Counted from the stretch's first letter, positions 37,096 through 51,000 are shown. The stretch: DNA of 64,000 bases from Aricia agestis (GCF_905147365.1 NC_056428.1:33647001-33711000), one strand, 5' to 3'. The notes: generated from the letters alone by a model not told the origin. Numbers and translations: made by a program.

Positions 37096-37879
37096 CCTAA
37101 AAAACAGACCTACCTAGCTAAACTACCATCATACAAATATTGGTGATTAGTGCATCAATATTGTGGCTTTAATATGTCACAATATTGATGCACTGTAGGC
37201 TGTAGCACACAGAGACTGAAAGAGTCTGTGTAATAAATATTACATGATTGTATTGTTACATTATGATTAAGATGTGCTTACAGAGTTATGCCTCTGTAAT
37301 ATTATCTAACATGATGGTATTGTTATTTTCTGATTAAAATATGCTTTTGATCCAGTAATAAACCACCAGTGATTGCAGTATAGAATGCATAAAGATGACT
37401 TCATATTATACTTCATACACTTAATATGCTCAAAGGGGACACTTGGATTATGAGTCTATGAAGTTAATTCCTATATTGTTGTCATTTATTAATATCTTGA
37501 ACCATTAATACCTAATGGTCAAACATTATAGATAACTTTAATAAATAGCAGAGCGCTAATAAGTTAAATGTAAGACCCGTCCTGAGACCAAACTTAGTCG
37601 AACAAGAAAGGACACATTAATTATAAACTTGCATCGAACATAGTTTTGGTCGAAAACATAGGTTTAATTTACATTGTACTTACTGTTACAATATCGATGA
37701 CTATAATAATTAATAACTTACTATAGTTCTACAACTTCAGCGGAGGCTCAAGTCTGAAAAGTATAGACAGAGTTCTACGGACAACTATGCGAGGCCGGGT
37801 TTTTGTATGTGAGTCGCGTCTAAGGGTAAGGCAGGCCTCGCCGAGCACTCGGTGTGCTTAGACTAGATGACGCCCGCAA

Positions 37880-38065
37880 CTCCTTTGCTCCAAATTTCAT
37901 CGCGCTGGAACCGTACATTTTGCCAGGATAAAGACTATCCGATGTCCTTTCCCGGGATACAAATTATCCCCATACCAAATTTCAGCAAAATCTATTCAAC
38001 GGTTGGGCCGTGAAGATGTAACAGAGAGACAGACAAACGGACAGACAGACAGACACACACAGACG
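37880..38065 (-). repeat. Dispersed repeat W, inverted copy
   Basis: CCCGGGATACAAATTATCCC, CAAATTTCAGCAAAATC and the GACAGACAGACAGACAC tail give the inverse of the copy at 39985. It abuts the retrotransposon remnant on its 3' side. Confidence 0.65.
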
Positions 38066-38078
38066 CATTTATAAACTT

Positions 38079-39421
38079 TCAAATATTCTTTACTTTAAAT
38101 TTTATGTATTTTTTAATATCAGTCATACTAGAAATTTTCAGATTACATTCATCAATGTTGGTAGCTTCTTTGGCTAGCACCTCAGCTTTTTCATTTCCTG
38201 GAATGCCTTGGTGGCTGGGGATCCAAATTATTTCTATGGAAAAGTTATTATTTATCAAATCAACTAAGATTTCTTTTATATTGTTAATTAATGGATCAAT
38301 ATTTTGACTATTTGATAAGGCAGTTAGACATGATAAAGAATCTGAAAAAATAATGTATTTTTTTGAGTTCCTAGGATCGATTTTAATGATTTCTAAGCAC
38401 TTTAATATAGCTAAAACCTCACATGTAAAAATTGATGAAAAGTCTGGTAATTTGTACTTGTAATTGTTAAAATCCGATACAATCGCACAACCCGTTCTGT
38501 TATTGAAAACAAAACCATCAGTAAAATACAATATACAATCATTATATTTCTCAGTAAGTTCAAAATATAAATTTTTATAAACAAAATCAGGAGTACTTTC
38601 TCGGGGATATTTATTTGCTATATCTAAATTAATTTTAAATTCAGTTTTATTCCATGGTGAAATTGAACAAGGTATTTGACGAGTTATTATTTCGGGAAAA
38701 TCAAAACCAATTTCTTTTAGATAATTTCTTACTCTTACTCTTACTCTTAAAGGCATAGAAAGAGACGGACGCAGGCTATATTCTAGATCTGACGGTAACG
38801 GGGGGTTTAAAAAGGGAGATTGTTTATTGTTTACTATATGTTTTCAGCGTACGTTAGACATTGTTCCTTCCATCTAAAAACTAAAGGTATTTCATCAGAT
38901 TCAACAAGAATGCTATAAACTGGACAAAATTCATGTCTCAAATTAAGTTTAGGAGCATTTAGAAAAATGCTCCTAAACTTAATTTGAGACATGAATTTTG
39001 TACACTTTCTAAAATTTTTAAAATATTACTAGAAGCTGAATCGTAAATAACTGAGCTATAATCCAATTTTTGTCTTATTAATGCATTGTAGGTATTTTTA
39101 ATACAGTTAATAAGAATCTCGTGGGGAATTATAGGACACACGTTGGACAAAACAATACGCATATTTCTTAATATCAAAGGTCGAATTTCCAAGACATGGT
39201 CCTTAATTTTCACTTTTTTGGTCTTCCACGAGTTCGTCAACAGTTTCTTTAGAGTCCATGTAGACGCATATTCTCGAATTTGAAATCCTTGAAATGAAAC
39301 GTATTTTCGATGACTTTCTAACTGTAGACAACGAAATTAGATAGTCTCGCAACATTAATCCATCAATGGAATCAATAACTATGGCTTGGTCCTTGTTTTT
39401 GAAAAATTCAACTAAAGCCAT
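38079..39421 (-). pseudogene. Non-LTR retrotransposon remnant (ORF1 piece, RT C-terminus, RNase H)
   Basis: In transcript order on the minus strand: an ORF1 piece (VIDSIDGLMLRDYLISLSTV, RFISRISNSRICVYMDSKET; 39421-39203); an RT C-terminal piece (NTYNALIRQKLDYSSVIYDS; 39240-38959); a degraded linker (ILVESDEIPL); then a 225-codon open RNase H frame (38756-38079). The RNase H keeps D (YFTDG), E (FTCEVLAILK), D (IFSDSLS) and the WIPSHQGIPGNEKAEVLA block, where the usual final Asp is Glu. The central reverse transcriptase is missing, so it is dead. The RNase H suggests an I- or LOA-like clade. Confidence 0.87.
38925..39000. repeat. Perfect 36-bp palindrome inside the retrotransposon remnant
   Basis: Arms 38925-38960 and 38965-39000 pair perfectly around AGAA. 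It sits just after the RT residues LSLGAF and before PVYSILVE, which would be nearly continuous without it. Confidence 0.9.
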
Positions 39422-39984
39422 CTATGAGTAAAATTCGCAGTTACTACTTAGTTTCCATCCTATTAAAAAACAATATTATTTTCTTCTAACGCGGGAATCG
39501 CACCCGCGACTAACAGTCCAGAACTAAACTCTTATAACTGTTTTCACCAACCGCCTCCCAAATCCCAAAGGAATGCTTTATGATTTCATACATTTTTATA
39601 TGTCACCTTTGTTTTTGGGGGCTAAAAAACTTTTGTAAGTCATAAGTTTCTGCAAAACGTGTTTGTTTTAAGAGAAAAATGACCCTAAAAGATCGCTGAC
39701 ACCATCATGCATCATGGAATTCTAAAACATGAAGTTTAAACATATTTATTTTTATCGAGTGGGTGTGTTTATAAAGGGAAAAATGCGTCACTCAATGCAT
39801 CACAGCATGTTCATCAATGAGTATAAACTGAAATCACGAAACACTCGAATTTAGAACGAAAAATTACAACGATGATATTTTTATTTTGTTTACGTCTTCT
39901 TCTGTTTTGTTGGAGTAGTGAAAAGAAAATGGAGTACTTGTGAGTGTTTAAAATGTAAAGTCCATAACACTTTCGTGGTCCAAT

Positions 39985-40130
39985 CCACACTAAAGTTTGT
40001 CTGTCTGTCTACCTTTTCATGCTCAAACCGCTGAACCGATGAAATTTGGCATGGAGATATTTTGAGTCGCAGGAAAGGACATAGGATACTTTTTATCCTG
40101 AAAATGTACGGTTACGGGTGTCATCTAGTA
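39985..40130 (+). repeat. Dispersed repeat W copy
   Basis: CTCAAACCGCTGAACCGATG, GGAAAGGACATAGGATAC and TTTTATCCTGAAAATGTACG place it in the family of 10677-10870. Confidence 0.7.
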
Positions 40131-40164
40131 GTTTATAACCAAGCCCTTCACTCGCTGTGTCTGC

Positions 40165-40285
40165 GCACACACTTACTTACTTACTTACTACGATGGCTCA
40201 GCGACCCAAAGTGGATCTTGGCCTCCGACACGAGTTTGCGCCACTTGTCGCGGTCTTGCGCAGTTTCCACTCTGTGACTTGAAGA
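40165..40285 (-). pseudogene. RTE-like retrotransposon 3' tail
   Basis: The minus strand reads RVETAQDRDKWRKLVSEAKI, then HFGSLSHRSK and a stop, followed by a short TAAG repeat. This is the usual end of an endonuclease-reverse-transcriptase ORF, heavily 5' truncated. Confidence 0.65.
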
Positions 40286-40689
40286 TCGCGCACACACTTG
40301 GGCTATGAAATTTCTTCTGAGTAGCTGGTCTGTTTTTCCGGCTACCGTCATCGAAACCGATGTGGGAGGTGTTAACTATAGACTAATGGCAATCTTAAAA
40401 TTAATAATTTAAGTACTATCTCTCCATACTCTGTTAGGTAGTTTAATTTAATACATAACCAGGTTTTTTTCATTGAAAAATAAAGATTGCTTAGTTACTT
40501 GTAGCATTATCTCAGTGTTTGTATTCTGCACATAATCTAAGCCGATCTCAGTGAAATCGGCTTTGCTCTACACTTCTGTATATCAACCAGCTGTGTTACG
40601 TTATGGCACAGTATAAAATCACACAGTAGAGCAACGCAGCCATGGCATTTAAATCGTACTCGTACAGGGACTATTAGTAGAATAAAAAA

Positions 40690-41050
40690 GTACGTATGTC
40701 ACAACGACAAAATGCCGTCAAGCAATGGTTACGTGTGAGTGGTGTCGCTGCAGTTTTTTGTAGTTGCGTTGTGGTACCGACAAAATATCGACGTGGTTAT
40801 GTACGAAAGTCAATAAAAAGGAGGGGGGGAAGAGCGCGGGTGGTGTGCGCGCACTGTCATTGCATCGACGCAACGTTGTGGTTGCGTTGTGGTCGGCCAC
40901 TAGTTCACACAGTACGCACACAGTGGTCGGTACCACACAAGCGGTCGACAACGACTGCAAAATGTGGTACGTGTGAACAGTCCAGTTCATTTACAACACG
41001 AAATATACGCCCGACCACGTGGTGTGGTTGTGGTACTTGGATTGGCTATA
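40690..41050. repeat. GC-richer GTTGTGGT/ACCACAAC block
   Basis: Several GTGGTCGG, GTTGCGTTGTGG and ACCACACAAGCG motifs occur in both orientations, with mirrored ACGTGTGA ends. It resembles a degraded foldback element. Three overlapping open frames of 70-138 codons with Cys/Arg-rich nonsense composition are shadows of it. Confidence 0.45.
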
Positions 41051-41723
41051 AGAGTACGTCACGTCGTGATTTCCATTGTTTTACTACTTCGATTTATGTG
41101 AAATCTTGTTAATGTGTGCAACGTGCATGTGTGCTCTATATTTATGCAATATTTCGTATTTCTTGTCAGTTTTAAGCTTTCTTAATTTTAAAATTTATAA
41201 ACTGAAGAATATGAAAAACCAATTCAACTTTAATAGTATTAAGATCGATACATTATTAAACGCCTAGTTAATAAATATCAGAAGCTAATGCTAATAATGA
41301 ATAATGAATCTGTTTGTTCTAGCCACTGTCGCTAAACCTAATAGTTAAATTACATTATGGATGTCGACACCGAATAGAACGTGCTCCAACTTGGGCAAAC
41401 TTAATAATTTATCGTCTATATTTCAGACGGGCGAGTGTGACCCAATACCACCGTGTTAGATTCAAGTCATTATTCCCTATGAATTTGAATGGTTCTCGTA
41501 CTATTACGGGCTTTTATTCCGTCTGTGTTTTGTTGTTCTACTACTTTGAATTTATATTAAAAGTAGAAAATTAATTTTAAAGAAAATTCAAAAGAGAAAA
41601 ACATAATTGGAGTAATTGTTCATACTAATATTTTGAATTCTGCTACCTGTTGACCTACGTTTACAACTTTACACATTAAACCGTTGGACCGGTTTTGATA
41701 AGTTATTTACTGAAAAATCTGCG

Positions 41724-41790
41724 ATTAATTTTAACAGATTAATTTGTTATATTCGAGGTAAACCTCGAATATAACAAATTAATCTGTGTA
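41724..41790. repeat. Hairpin AGATTAATTTGTTATATTCG
   Basis: Perfect arms of about 26 bp (41738-41763 mirrored at 41764-41789) meet at GGTAAACC. It lies about 320 bp upstream of the muscle-type gene's first exon. Confidence 0.8.
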
Positions 41791-42111
41791 CGGGTAACAT
41801 CTAGTTACTTACATTTTATATTAATCACGAAACAATAATAATCGGAATAGACGTACACACAATGAAGGATAATTATTATTCCAGACTACTTTTAATGTTA
41901 CGTGTTCAATAACTATGTTGGCTTGTTAATATAATGCGCATTTGGCAAACAATTTTCATAGCTTTTTCATTACAAAGCGAGTGTGGGAGAAAAGTGAAAA
42001 TAATTTCCATGATTCATATAACGTATTTAAATGAGCTTACGTGAATTTCTTTCGTATTCGGCCGCGTAGTTGGAGCGGCTACGGCTGAAGAAATCAGCGA
42101 GAACAAAAGTC

Positions 42112-42228
42112 AGTTCAGATTTGTGGCTCACGTTTAAACATAGTTCGCCCACGCTGCCGAAACCCCGCTACAGTGAGATACCGACTGCCCAGTACCAACT
42201 GCTTTCTCGACGTTAAAACACGTACCAG
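42112..42228 (+). promoter_or_regulatory. Probable non-coding first exon and initiator of the muscle-type gene
   Basis: An arthropod-like initiator TCAGTT spans 42110-42115. The stretch that follows is less AT-rich than its surroundings and ends at a good donor, CCAG|GTCAGT, at 42228. It would splice to the acceptor TTCACAG at 44735. The exact start and tissue control are inference; no TATA box is evident. Confidence 0.45.
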
Positions 42229-44735
42229 GTCAGTGATTTTTTAATAACCCCCATAATTATTAAGCTGCTGCGAATTGTTATTTAGCCGTGCGATATTCCA
42301 AACAATGTGCCGTTCATTTCTGCTCCGTATTTTGGAATTTCAATAATGATAGTGAGTTTGATAATTACGTATGTCCCTACCGCATCCGAGGCATAGAGTA
42401 CAAATTACAATGATCTTTTGTTCGGACGGAAACCGGGTTTCGCTACTAAAAATATCCCCATATCGAATGTTTGCAATATCTATTTTGAAATTGTTGTGCC
42501 GTAACTTGCGTCGGTGATGCGCATGAGTTTTCCCTTTGGAATTTCTCGTCGTTTATGAAGTAAACATGAGTGTTTATAACGTATTTCATTCATAAGAAAT
42601 ATCAATAATTTTTAAGTTTATTTGCCAAGAATGTGAGCTAGATTGCGTACCGCTTCGTTTGTTATGTCGAGATATTTGTGACTTTATTGTAAAAAGTTTT
42701 TCGCACAGTATTTTTAGTTACATTAATATTGTTGTCAGCGATGGCGGTATCACATGATCTTTTCGACATTTTAGTTTACTAACGTCCCATAATAACTGAA
42801 TGTTTTGCGTAGTTGCCAAAAGAAACATAAACAGTCATAAACTAATTTAATTTACCATTGTACGTAAACTGGATATCAAATTACATTCGCTTTTCAATAT
42901 AATATCAAATACACTAATAAAATATTACTAACACTTGTAACGTTGGTAATATTTTGCTCCTCTTGACAGTTAACATGGCACTTATCTCTAGGGTTCCAAT
43001 ATTTAAACTCGGTTCAAGTTTTTTTTTTCATCCCTCTCTAGTGGCCGCCGATCTATTGAAATTTAATTGTCAGTTTTTATTAGTTAAGCCAGTTGTACAC
43101 GCTTCCGCAGTACGTTTTCAATTAATTTAGTTGATTTAGTGTTTTTCGGACAAATTTTGATATACCCAGCATTCTTTGTTATTTTATCTTAGATTTATTC
43201 CACAAAACATTAATGGTTATTACTTAGCCAAAGTAATTACAAATTACTGTTTTGAATATTGAGGTAAGTAACTCAATAGGCATGATGACTGTTTTTTTTT
43301 CTTATTGGTAATCGAAATGACTCTGATAGCTTCAAAATTCACCAAGATATGACAATTCAAACATCTCATAAAATAGACCTGCCCGAAACGCTAAATACAA
43401 AGTGCTACGAAGGTATGACGTCACTCTTTCGTAGTTTGTACGCATTGGGAGAGAACTTTGTTCGACAGGTATATTAAATATTGCGTTTATGAAAGTAGTT
43501 TCTTAACAAAAGTTGGTTTTAATTGCTTATGTTATCGAATGGTAAACAAATATTAAGAAATTTAATGGAAAAAAAATCGACTTGAATATCCAACTTTGAA
43601 GGCGCATAACAAAAAAAAATACAAATGCTATCAAGCTGAAATTTTGGGAACACTTATTTTTTTACCCTGATTTCTTTATTTTATTAACAAAATTTGCTAA
43701 TCTTTGACCTTGTCATCATCCCTATTCATCGTAGCTATTCTATAATTTAAGCTGCGCTGTGCGCATGCAACAACAACCACTACTATAATATTCGTTACAA
43801 AATGATATATTAGTATTATTAGTACCTATTAAACATAACTTCTTTTTGTCGCGTCATTTCAACTAACACAATAATTAGAAAATGTCTGAACACAGGGATG
43901 AAAACGTGCGCAAGTCACAGAAAGTAGAATGTGATATCGGCTTTATTGGCACTGTTGACTTTCAAATTAAGCGGTCGTTGTTTCTTTGTTGCTGCCTCGC
44001 TTTGCCTCCAGCCCACCTGTTATCATTTTATTCCTGTTTCAATCTACTCCTATTTTTGATAGCTTGGCATTTCAATTTCGATATGAAAATTGAAATTCGA
44101 TTTTAGTATATTTGGGGACCTGACTAATTTTCTATTAAACTTCATCAACTTTCATGATGTTTTAAATATAGTAAATAAACCTAAAAGAGATAAGAAAATA
44201 CAATTTACTTACAGTTTAAATGCAACAACAAAGACATTTACAAATAAACTAAATCTTAACGAGAAATGGACATAGGGATAGACTTATTTTTCCTTGTGTG
44301 CATATTTTTATTCTTGTCAGTCTGTATTATTGAGGTCGGAATATTTATAGTTTAGAGATATTTGCATACATTGTTCAAGAGGCAGACGTCAGTCAGACTT
44401 TAAAGTAGGTTAGTTCAATTGAAATGTTTAGATAAGTGCAAGTCGATAGCATTACAATTATTAACAATGTAAGATAGTTTTAAGATAGGGTTAGTGTTAC
44501 AGGCATATTCTAACTATTATTTTATTTAGTAACAAAATTAACAGATACTAAGGATACGTAAGGAACGACGTCATTAATCTATAGTTCAAGACGTATAGAG
44601 GTTCGTTCTTAGGAGGAATAATTTAATAGAGAGATGTAGTTAATAGGAAGATTAGTTTACGATATAGCAAATTAAAATTTCTTAATCACAATTTTCTCAA
44701 ACACATAAATACCTACCTTCTTCACGAATTCACAG
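42229..44735 (+). other. First intron of the muscle-type gene
   Basis: No repeat family of this window is seen across 2.5 kb, unlike most other non-coding DNA here. GTATTTTTAG at 42711-42720 is one mismatch from a MEF2 site consensus. Open frames at 43882-44275 look non-coding. First introns of muscle genes often hold enhancers, so the lack of transposons may be meaningful; this is inference. Confidence 0.4.
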
Positions 44736-45033
44736 ATATCACACCAAGATGAGCCGCGTTGGAAGAGGCAGACGCACGCGCGTCTATGATTGTAACTACA
44801 ACAAGGGAGAGAGTTACTACCGCCCAGTCTTGGACCGTCTGGACGGCAAGGTACCGGTCAGCAGGGAACCTGACAAGGACCGCATCAGGTCTGACGTGGA
44901 AGGCCGCATCAGAAGCCACCTGGAGGACTTCGAGGCGCAAAGCACTGATGAATTCTTCGACTCGAGAGGCGCCCGCGCTTCTCGTGGCAAACCGCTGTCT
45001 TCGGCCTTTGAAGATGATGACTTAAGTGAAGAA
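44736..45033 (+). CDS. Muscle-type gene, first coding exon (residues 1-95)
   Basis: The acceptor AATTCACAG ends at 44735, 13 nt before the ATG at 44749 (context ACCAAGATG). The coding part ends DDDLSEE at donor GAA|GTAAGT; without splicing the frame stops two codons later. GC content is clearly above the flanks. Minus-strand and +2 open frames here are shadows. Confidence 0.8.
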
Positions 45034-48000
45034 GTAAGTTAAACTACAATGCGTTTTATTAATTTAGATTATTCTTTCTTTGAATTCTTTAGGAGCCAAC
45101 CTCATGTTATAGCAATCGGACATAAAGATGTATTCATATTCTCGTTTTTAAATCTAAAGAAATAACTAAAACTATAAAAGCGGGGCTAAAATGGTCACAT
45201 TTAGCAATTCTTCTCAATCAATTCAGTAAATGAATTGTCAAAACTGACAAATGTCAAATAAGTACAAATTACTAAACATGAATTGCAAGACGACTTGCAT
45301 TTTGCGATTTAAAAAAAAATAATCATAATATTATGATTCATAATATGATTCTCCAAAGCGATCATTTTAGCCCTGCTGTTCTCTAGTACAAGTCGAAAAT
45401 ATTTATACGAAACATACAATCTGGAATCTAGAACAGGATTCTAATAATTATGAAATAATGAGATAAGACGTAAAAGACGTGGGTCTAATAACGAACGATA
45501 AAATAATAACTTCAACATTAATTTTCCAGACGTATAATACGCTCGTTACGCCAGTCTGGATTATTGCTAATCGTCCATCAAAGCATCATGGCTTTTCTTT
45601 CGTTCATATGAATAACGACAGAGTAAACATATAGACTGTTAATATCAATATAGCCCAGCGCATTTGGGCCCTAGACACGCTTATTCGGATGTCAGGAGCG
45701 TTGATATGTGAAATGTCCAGTATTTACCAATAAATAGTCTAGCGCGCAGACGGCAGGTATTCTACTGAAGTATTTCATAACCTGGCATTTAAGAATATAT
45801 TATATTTTAGAGCCACGGTGCTCCACAAGACGCTTACAACATTCGTTCCACAGTATAAAGTCGTATTTCGCGCAGAATTCATAAGTCGAATAACGAATTC
45901 CATACTATTTTAGTATATAATAAAAGTTGTTCATAAGTTATGCTTACTGACTGACTTTACGGGGATAAAAATCGAAACTCATCCAACGAAAAATTGTCTG
46001 CATTTAAGAAAGTATCATTTCTGCTTGTAATTTCTATGTAGAAACAAAGATGGGCAAGAACCATTAGTAGAATGTTTTTACAATAATTGTTGACTTGAAC
46101 CCGTAAAGTTTTTAATCCATGTTTCAATTAAATAAAACTGTTATTTTTTTCACCACTACATATTCATCTGAGTAGACAAATCCACAGCGCTCTGCGGTAA
46201 CTAGCCACGAAAAACCCTTAACAACATATTTACTTACTTCGCAATATTTTAATCATTTCCCAATGCGAAGCCAAACAATATTATATTAATTGAAAATAAA
46301 GACCGAAATATTACTCTCAATTTACGTAAGCAGAAACGGCTTTAAGGAAAATTATATCATGGAAATGTTCATGGAAATGTTTTTTTTTTTTGTAATTTTA
46401 GTTCAGGGTAATATTGAGTATAATTATAGTCATATAGACTATAAGTACAACTCGTACATATACAGTAAAATTGCAAAAAAAAAACCTTTCCGGTAGGCAG
46501 TTAATGTGCTGGATCTTACGAAACCATACTAATATTATAAATACGAAAGTGTGTCTGTCTGTCCTCTCTTCACACCCAAGCCGCTAAAGCGATTTTGCTG
46601 GGTGTGGATATACTTAGAGTCCCTGGAAAGGACATAGAATAGTTTTTATCCCACAATAATGTAGGGTTCCCGCACGACAAACTACTTGGTGCAACTTGCG
46701 GGTATCATCTACTGTCTAGTAATAATGCTAATTCTATCTCGATGACTAGGTCTAGAATCCGGCTACGCGGGAATTTTTAATATTACTTCCAGGTGTATAC
46801 AGGGTGTAACAAAAATAAGTGATAATACTTTAGGGTGTGTACGAGTTCACTGTGAAAGTAGCAGCGCTGAAAGACCAAAAATTTTTTTCACTTTTGTATG
46901 GGGAAACTCGTGACGCTCGGGCCGTTGCCCATACAAAAGTGAAAATTTTTTTTCGTCTTTCAGCACTGCTACTTTCACAGTGAACTCTCTACAAGGAACA
47001 CGTACACACCCTAAAGTATTATCACTTATTTTTGTTACAACCTGTATAATACTTGAAATGTATCAAAGTTATATTCACAGCAGTTGACAGTAGATATTAT
47101 AGAATTCAATAAAAATAAATAAACTTAAATCTGGTAAACTGTTTGTGAAAGTAACAAACAAACAGAGATACACTTTCGCAATAATGACATTAGTAATTCC
47201 AGAGTGAACCTAACAATCACACTATTATTACCTACCTACGAGTATTTACATAATATTATTTACCAGAATTAAAAGAAACCAATAATGCTGGAAGCACTTT
47301 ATCTATTAATTATTTCTAAATTCTATCCATAAAATAATAAGCGTTGCATTTATGTCCATACTCTTGCTAGAAAGCCGCTTGGAGACACTTTGTTCGTAAT
47401 GTTTTTTCCATTTCCAATCAGACTCCACTTCAACAGACAACATAATTGCAATATTAATCTCTTTATGGGAAGAAAAACTACTTTTTTCACTAGCTTTTCA
47501 ATTGTAAAGAGCTGAAAAGCTTTGTGCAATATTTTAGAGAACTTGAATTTCCTATTGTTTTTTTGTCAGATATTTTTAACACAAAGTAGACAATTATAAG
47601 GATGATGTTTTGGTATTGATGCAAAACAGTTATTGTCACAGAAAATGAAGACAGTACGAGTAATAATAATAATTCAGCTACTCGGTAAGGAGGCTAGGTT
47701 ACTATGTCTGAAAATAACTCTGGGCACTATTCGACTCGAGCGATATTCACATCATTTCACCTGTTCATTTTCTTCATGGGATTGTAGTCTATTACTTTAA
47801 ATTGCAAGGTAATTTAAAAGACATTGCAAAACCACGTTGCACTTACGTATCTGGGTCATTCTATTCTACAGCGAAAAAACCTGCTTGACAAAAAAGTACT
47901 CTCTCATAGAAATCATAATCAATCATGCGTGTGTAAGTGTATACGTACACATATTTTTACACACAGATGAAACCAATTTCGGTTTCGTTTGACAGCTCGA

Positions 48001-51000
48001 GATTGTTGCTCTATTCCTCTAGGTATATTAACTTTATGGTGTGAACTATATAACATCATAACACTTTGAAGTATATAAATTAGCATTTTCTTAGTAACTT
48101 GAAAGCTCAAAGTACCCAAACGTCGCGCCTGTTATCTGTTACCTACTTTCACACCTTACCACATTGGGGCAACTTAAAAAAATACTTCTGATAAACAATA
48201 TCTTAGTTTAATAATTAAAATAGTATTCAAATATAGTTGGCTTTATGATTTAAAGAGCATATTTTTCTTAAGAAATATAGGTATGTTTTTATTCTTGATT
48301 CTTCTGTTACAAAACATTTCGTAATTTATGATAATTATCAGTTGTTATTTATTAAAAAATGTAGAGACACGTTTTATTTTGAATAAATTTTGCACGTTAG
48401 GATTTATTTTGATGTTCATCACTTCTGTGATGCACAGCATCATTTCTATTATCAAATAAAAAAATATTTTCTTCATTTTTTTAAATATTTATTAGCAAAC
48501 GATGTCTGTAACAAATGTTATTACATTAACAAAATAATATTTTTTAATTTTAGATAGTAAAAATGTTAAATTAATACACCAATTTCTTTTTCGGCTCAAA
48601 CTAGATGGCTCATCAAAAAGATTTCAGCCGTCAGAATATATACGGTGTAGTCTACGAATAATAAAAACTAAGGAATCGTAATTCCCATACTATTACCGTT
48701 TTAAAGGTGAATGCCCAAAAATGTATGGACCAAAAACCCGTAATCGATTGAAACCATTTATGTGTGGCATAGTAGACTACTTATACTGTATCCCAAATAC
48801 AATGTCCTTTTTGGATTAAACAATCACCGAGTACTTTAAAAACGATCGTAACTAATTGACTTTTCTTATAGGAATCTATATGATATTCAGGACGACGCGA
48901 TGTCTGTCCGTCTGTCTGTCTCCAGGCTCTTACTTAAGAACCGCTATAGCTAGACTTCTGAAATCTTCACAGATTGTGTATATCTGATGCCGCTGTAACA
49001 ACAGATACTAAAAACTAAATAAAATTAAGATTCAAGGGAGGCTCCCATACAACAAACGTGATTTTATGCCCCTTTTGGCTCCTAATCTATAATGGCTATA
49101 TTATGTAGACACATGATTTTTTACGAAATCCTCAATTATGTGCGTACTTTAATATTTAATCGCAAAATTAAAATAAAATAAATAATTAAGGGTACATACA
49201 AATAACAATTTTTCCCTACTTTCGCTCTATAACGGTACGGAACCCTTCGTGCGCGAGTCCGACTCGCACTTGGTCGTTTTTTTTTCTATTTAATTGTACA
49301 TTATTGTCTATCAACATCGCTTTCACGAGAAAGATCACAAAAACAAAGGAAATAACTAGTTGATTCGAAGTATATACCATACTGTGTATCTCAGATTATT
49401 TTTTTCAAATTATCGGTCTCGGTTATGGTTTATAAAAAAATTAATTGCATATTTTCAATCTACTATTTATGCTCTACTTTGCTGTACATAAATTATTTTA
49501 ATCGACTATGGGTTTTTTTTTTGGTTCCTTTTGATCTGTCATGTAACGTCAGCTTAGTACCGCTCAAGGTCACCTAAATATTGCAAATGTATTGAAATGT
49601 GTACCTAAGTGCCTAAGGTACACTTTTTTGACAAGTATAATAATTATTATGTGGAGCATGTTTTTGACAGAGTTACTTTTCCTTCGTTTTTATCGGTTTT
49701 TATTATTCGTAGGGTGTAGTACTTATTTTATATGATAGTAAAACTCAACAATGTATTGATCAGATTGTGACTTTCGTTATTGATTTTACATTTTATAAGT
49801 CTGATAGAAATAATACGTAGACCGTTTGTTTGTACAAATATTTTGTTGAGCACTATACCTAATCCCTGCGTCAAAATTCTTTCAACACGAGAACTGGGCC
49901 CGTACCACGAAACAGTTTTGAGACTCAAACAATCGTACGAGAATGTTGCGTCCTATTCTAACAAACGTTGTTAGAGCAGGACGCGGCATTCTCGTCCGAT
50001 TGTTTAAGTCTCAAAACGGTTTCGTAGTAGGCCTACTGGTTATTTCCGAGATTGGCTATGGGCTATGGCCTTTGTGGGGAATTAAAGTACTTATCTTCTA
50101 ATCTAATTTAATTAAAAACCTAAATGGTTTTTTAGAAGAAATAGCTTTGTTGCTGTCAAGCGACTTTACTACGTATTCAACAAGGACACATTATTGTACA
50201 CGATTCATAACATAAGTTACAATAAGTACATAATTTTATCTGTTAATTCAGTGTTTATATTTTTATTAGAAGATATAATTAAATGTATTATGTTAAACGT
50301 TTCAAATGTACAGCTTTGGTAGAGGTGTGAAATTACTTACGGTAAAATTTTTGTAGGAGCTGGCTGAATAATTACCTACTTCATTTCTCTGAAAGGCGGA
50401 ACTTGAAACAAGTCTCAAAGATAATAAATCACTGTGTTGTTTTAGAAGCCCGAACGTGGCTCAAATCTGAATTAGATTTATAACTCCGCACAGTTCGCGC
50501 CAGTATTGAAAAGATTTGCCTAAATATCGTTTTACTGGATGACTCGTTTTACTAGATGACGTTGGGGAACCGTACATTATTCCGGGATAAAAAGTATTGT
50601 ATGTGTTTTCCCGGAACTTAAAGTATCTCCATATCAAATTTCAGCAAAATCGGTTGGGCGTACAGAGGTAGCAGACAGACAGACAAATACACTTTCGCAT
50701 TTATAATATTATTACTATTATTACTATATAGATGGCAGCCGCAATCCCGTTCATTTTTCCTGGATAAAAACTGCCCTATGTCCTTTACCAGGAATCAAAG
50801 TATCCTCATGCCAAATTTCAGCAACATCGGTTCAGCGGTTTGAGTGTGAAGAGGTAAAAGACAGACAGACAGACGGACAGATAGACACACTTTCACATTT
50901 ATAATATAAGTATGGATACGTCTTGTACTAATATGTATTCTGTGGTATGGATCTAATGATCCATACCACTTTGTCCACACTGTGCCTTTTTCTGTTCGTC

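Noticed and set aside
39480..39560. tRNA-like GCGGGTGCGATTCCCGC block
   Set aside because: Only the B-box side is tRNA-like and the 5' half does not fold, so it is probably a SINE fragment; too weak to call.
40690..41112. 138-codon Cys/Arg-rich open frame and overlapping frames
   Set aside because: Three overlapping frames on both strands follow a repeated GTTGTGGT block; composition and mirrored motifs point to a degraded element.
45531..45635. Possible alternative exon after acceptor ATTTTCCAG (TYNTLVTPVWIIANRPSKHH)
   Set aside because: It keeps phase 0 with the first coding exon for 34 codons, but composition is not coding-like and a chance open stretch of this length is common.
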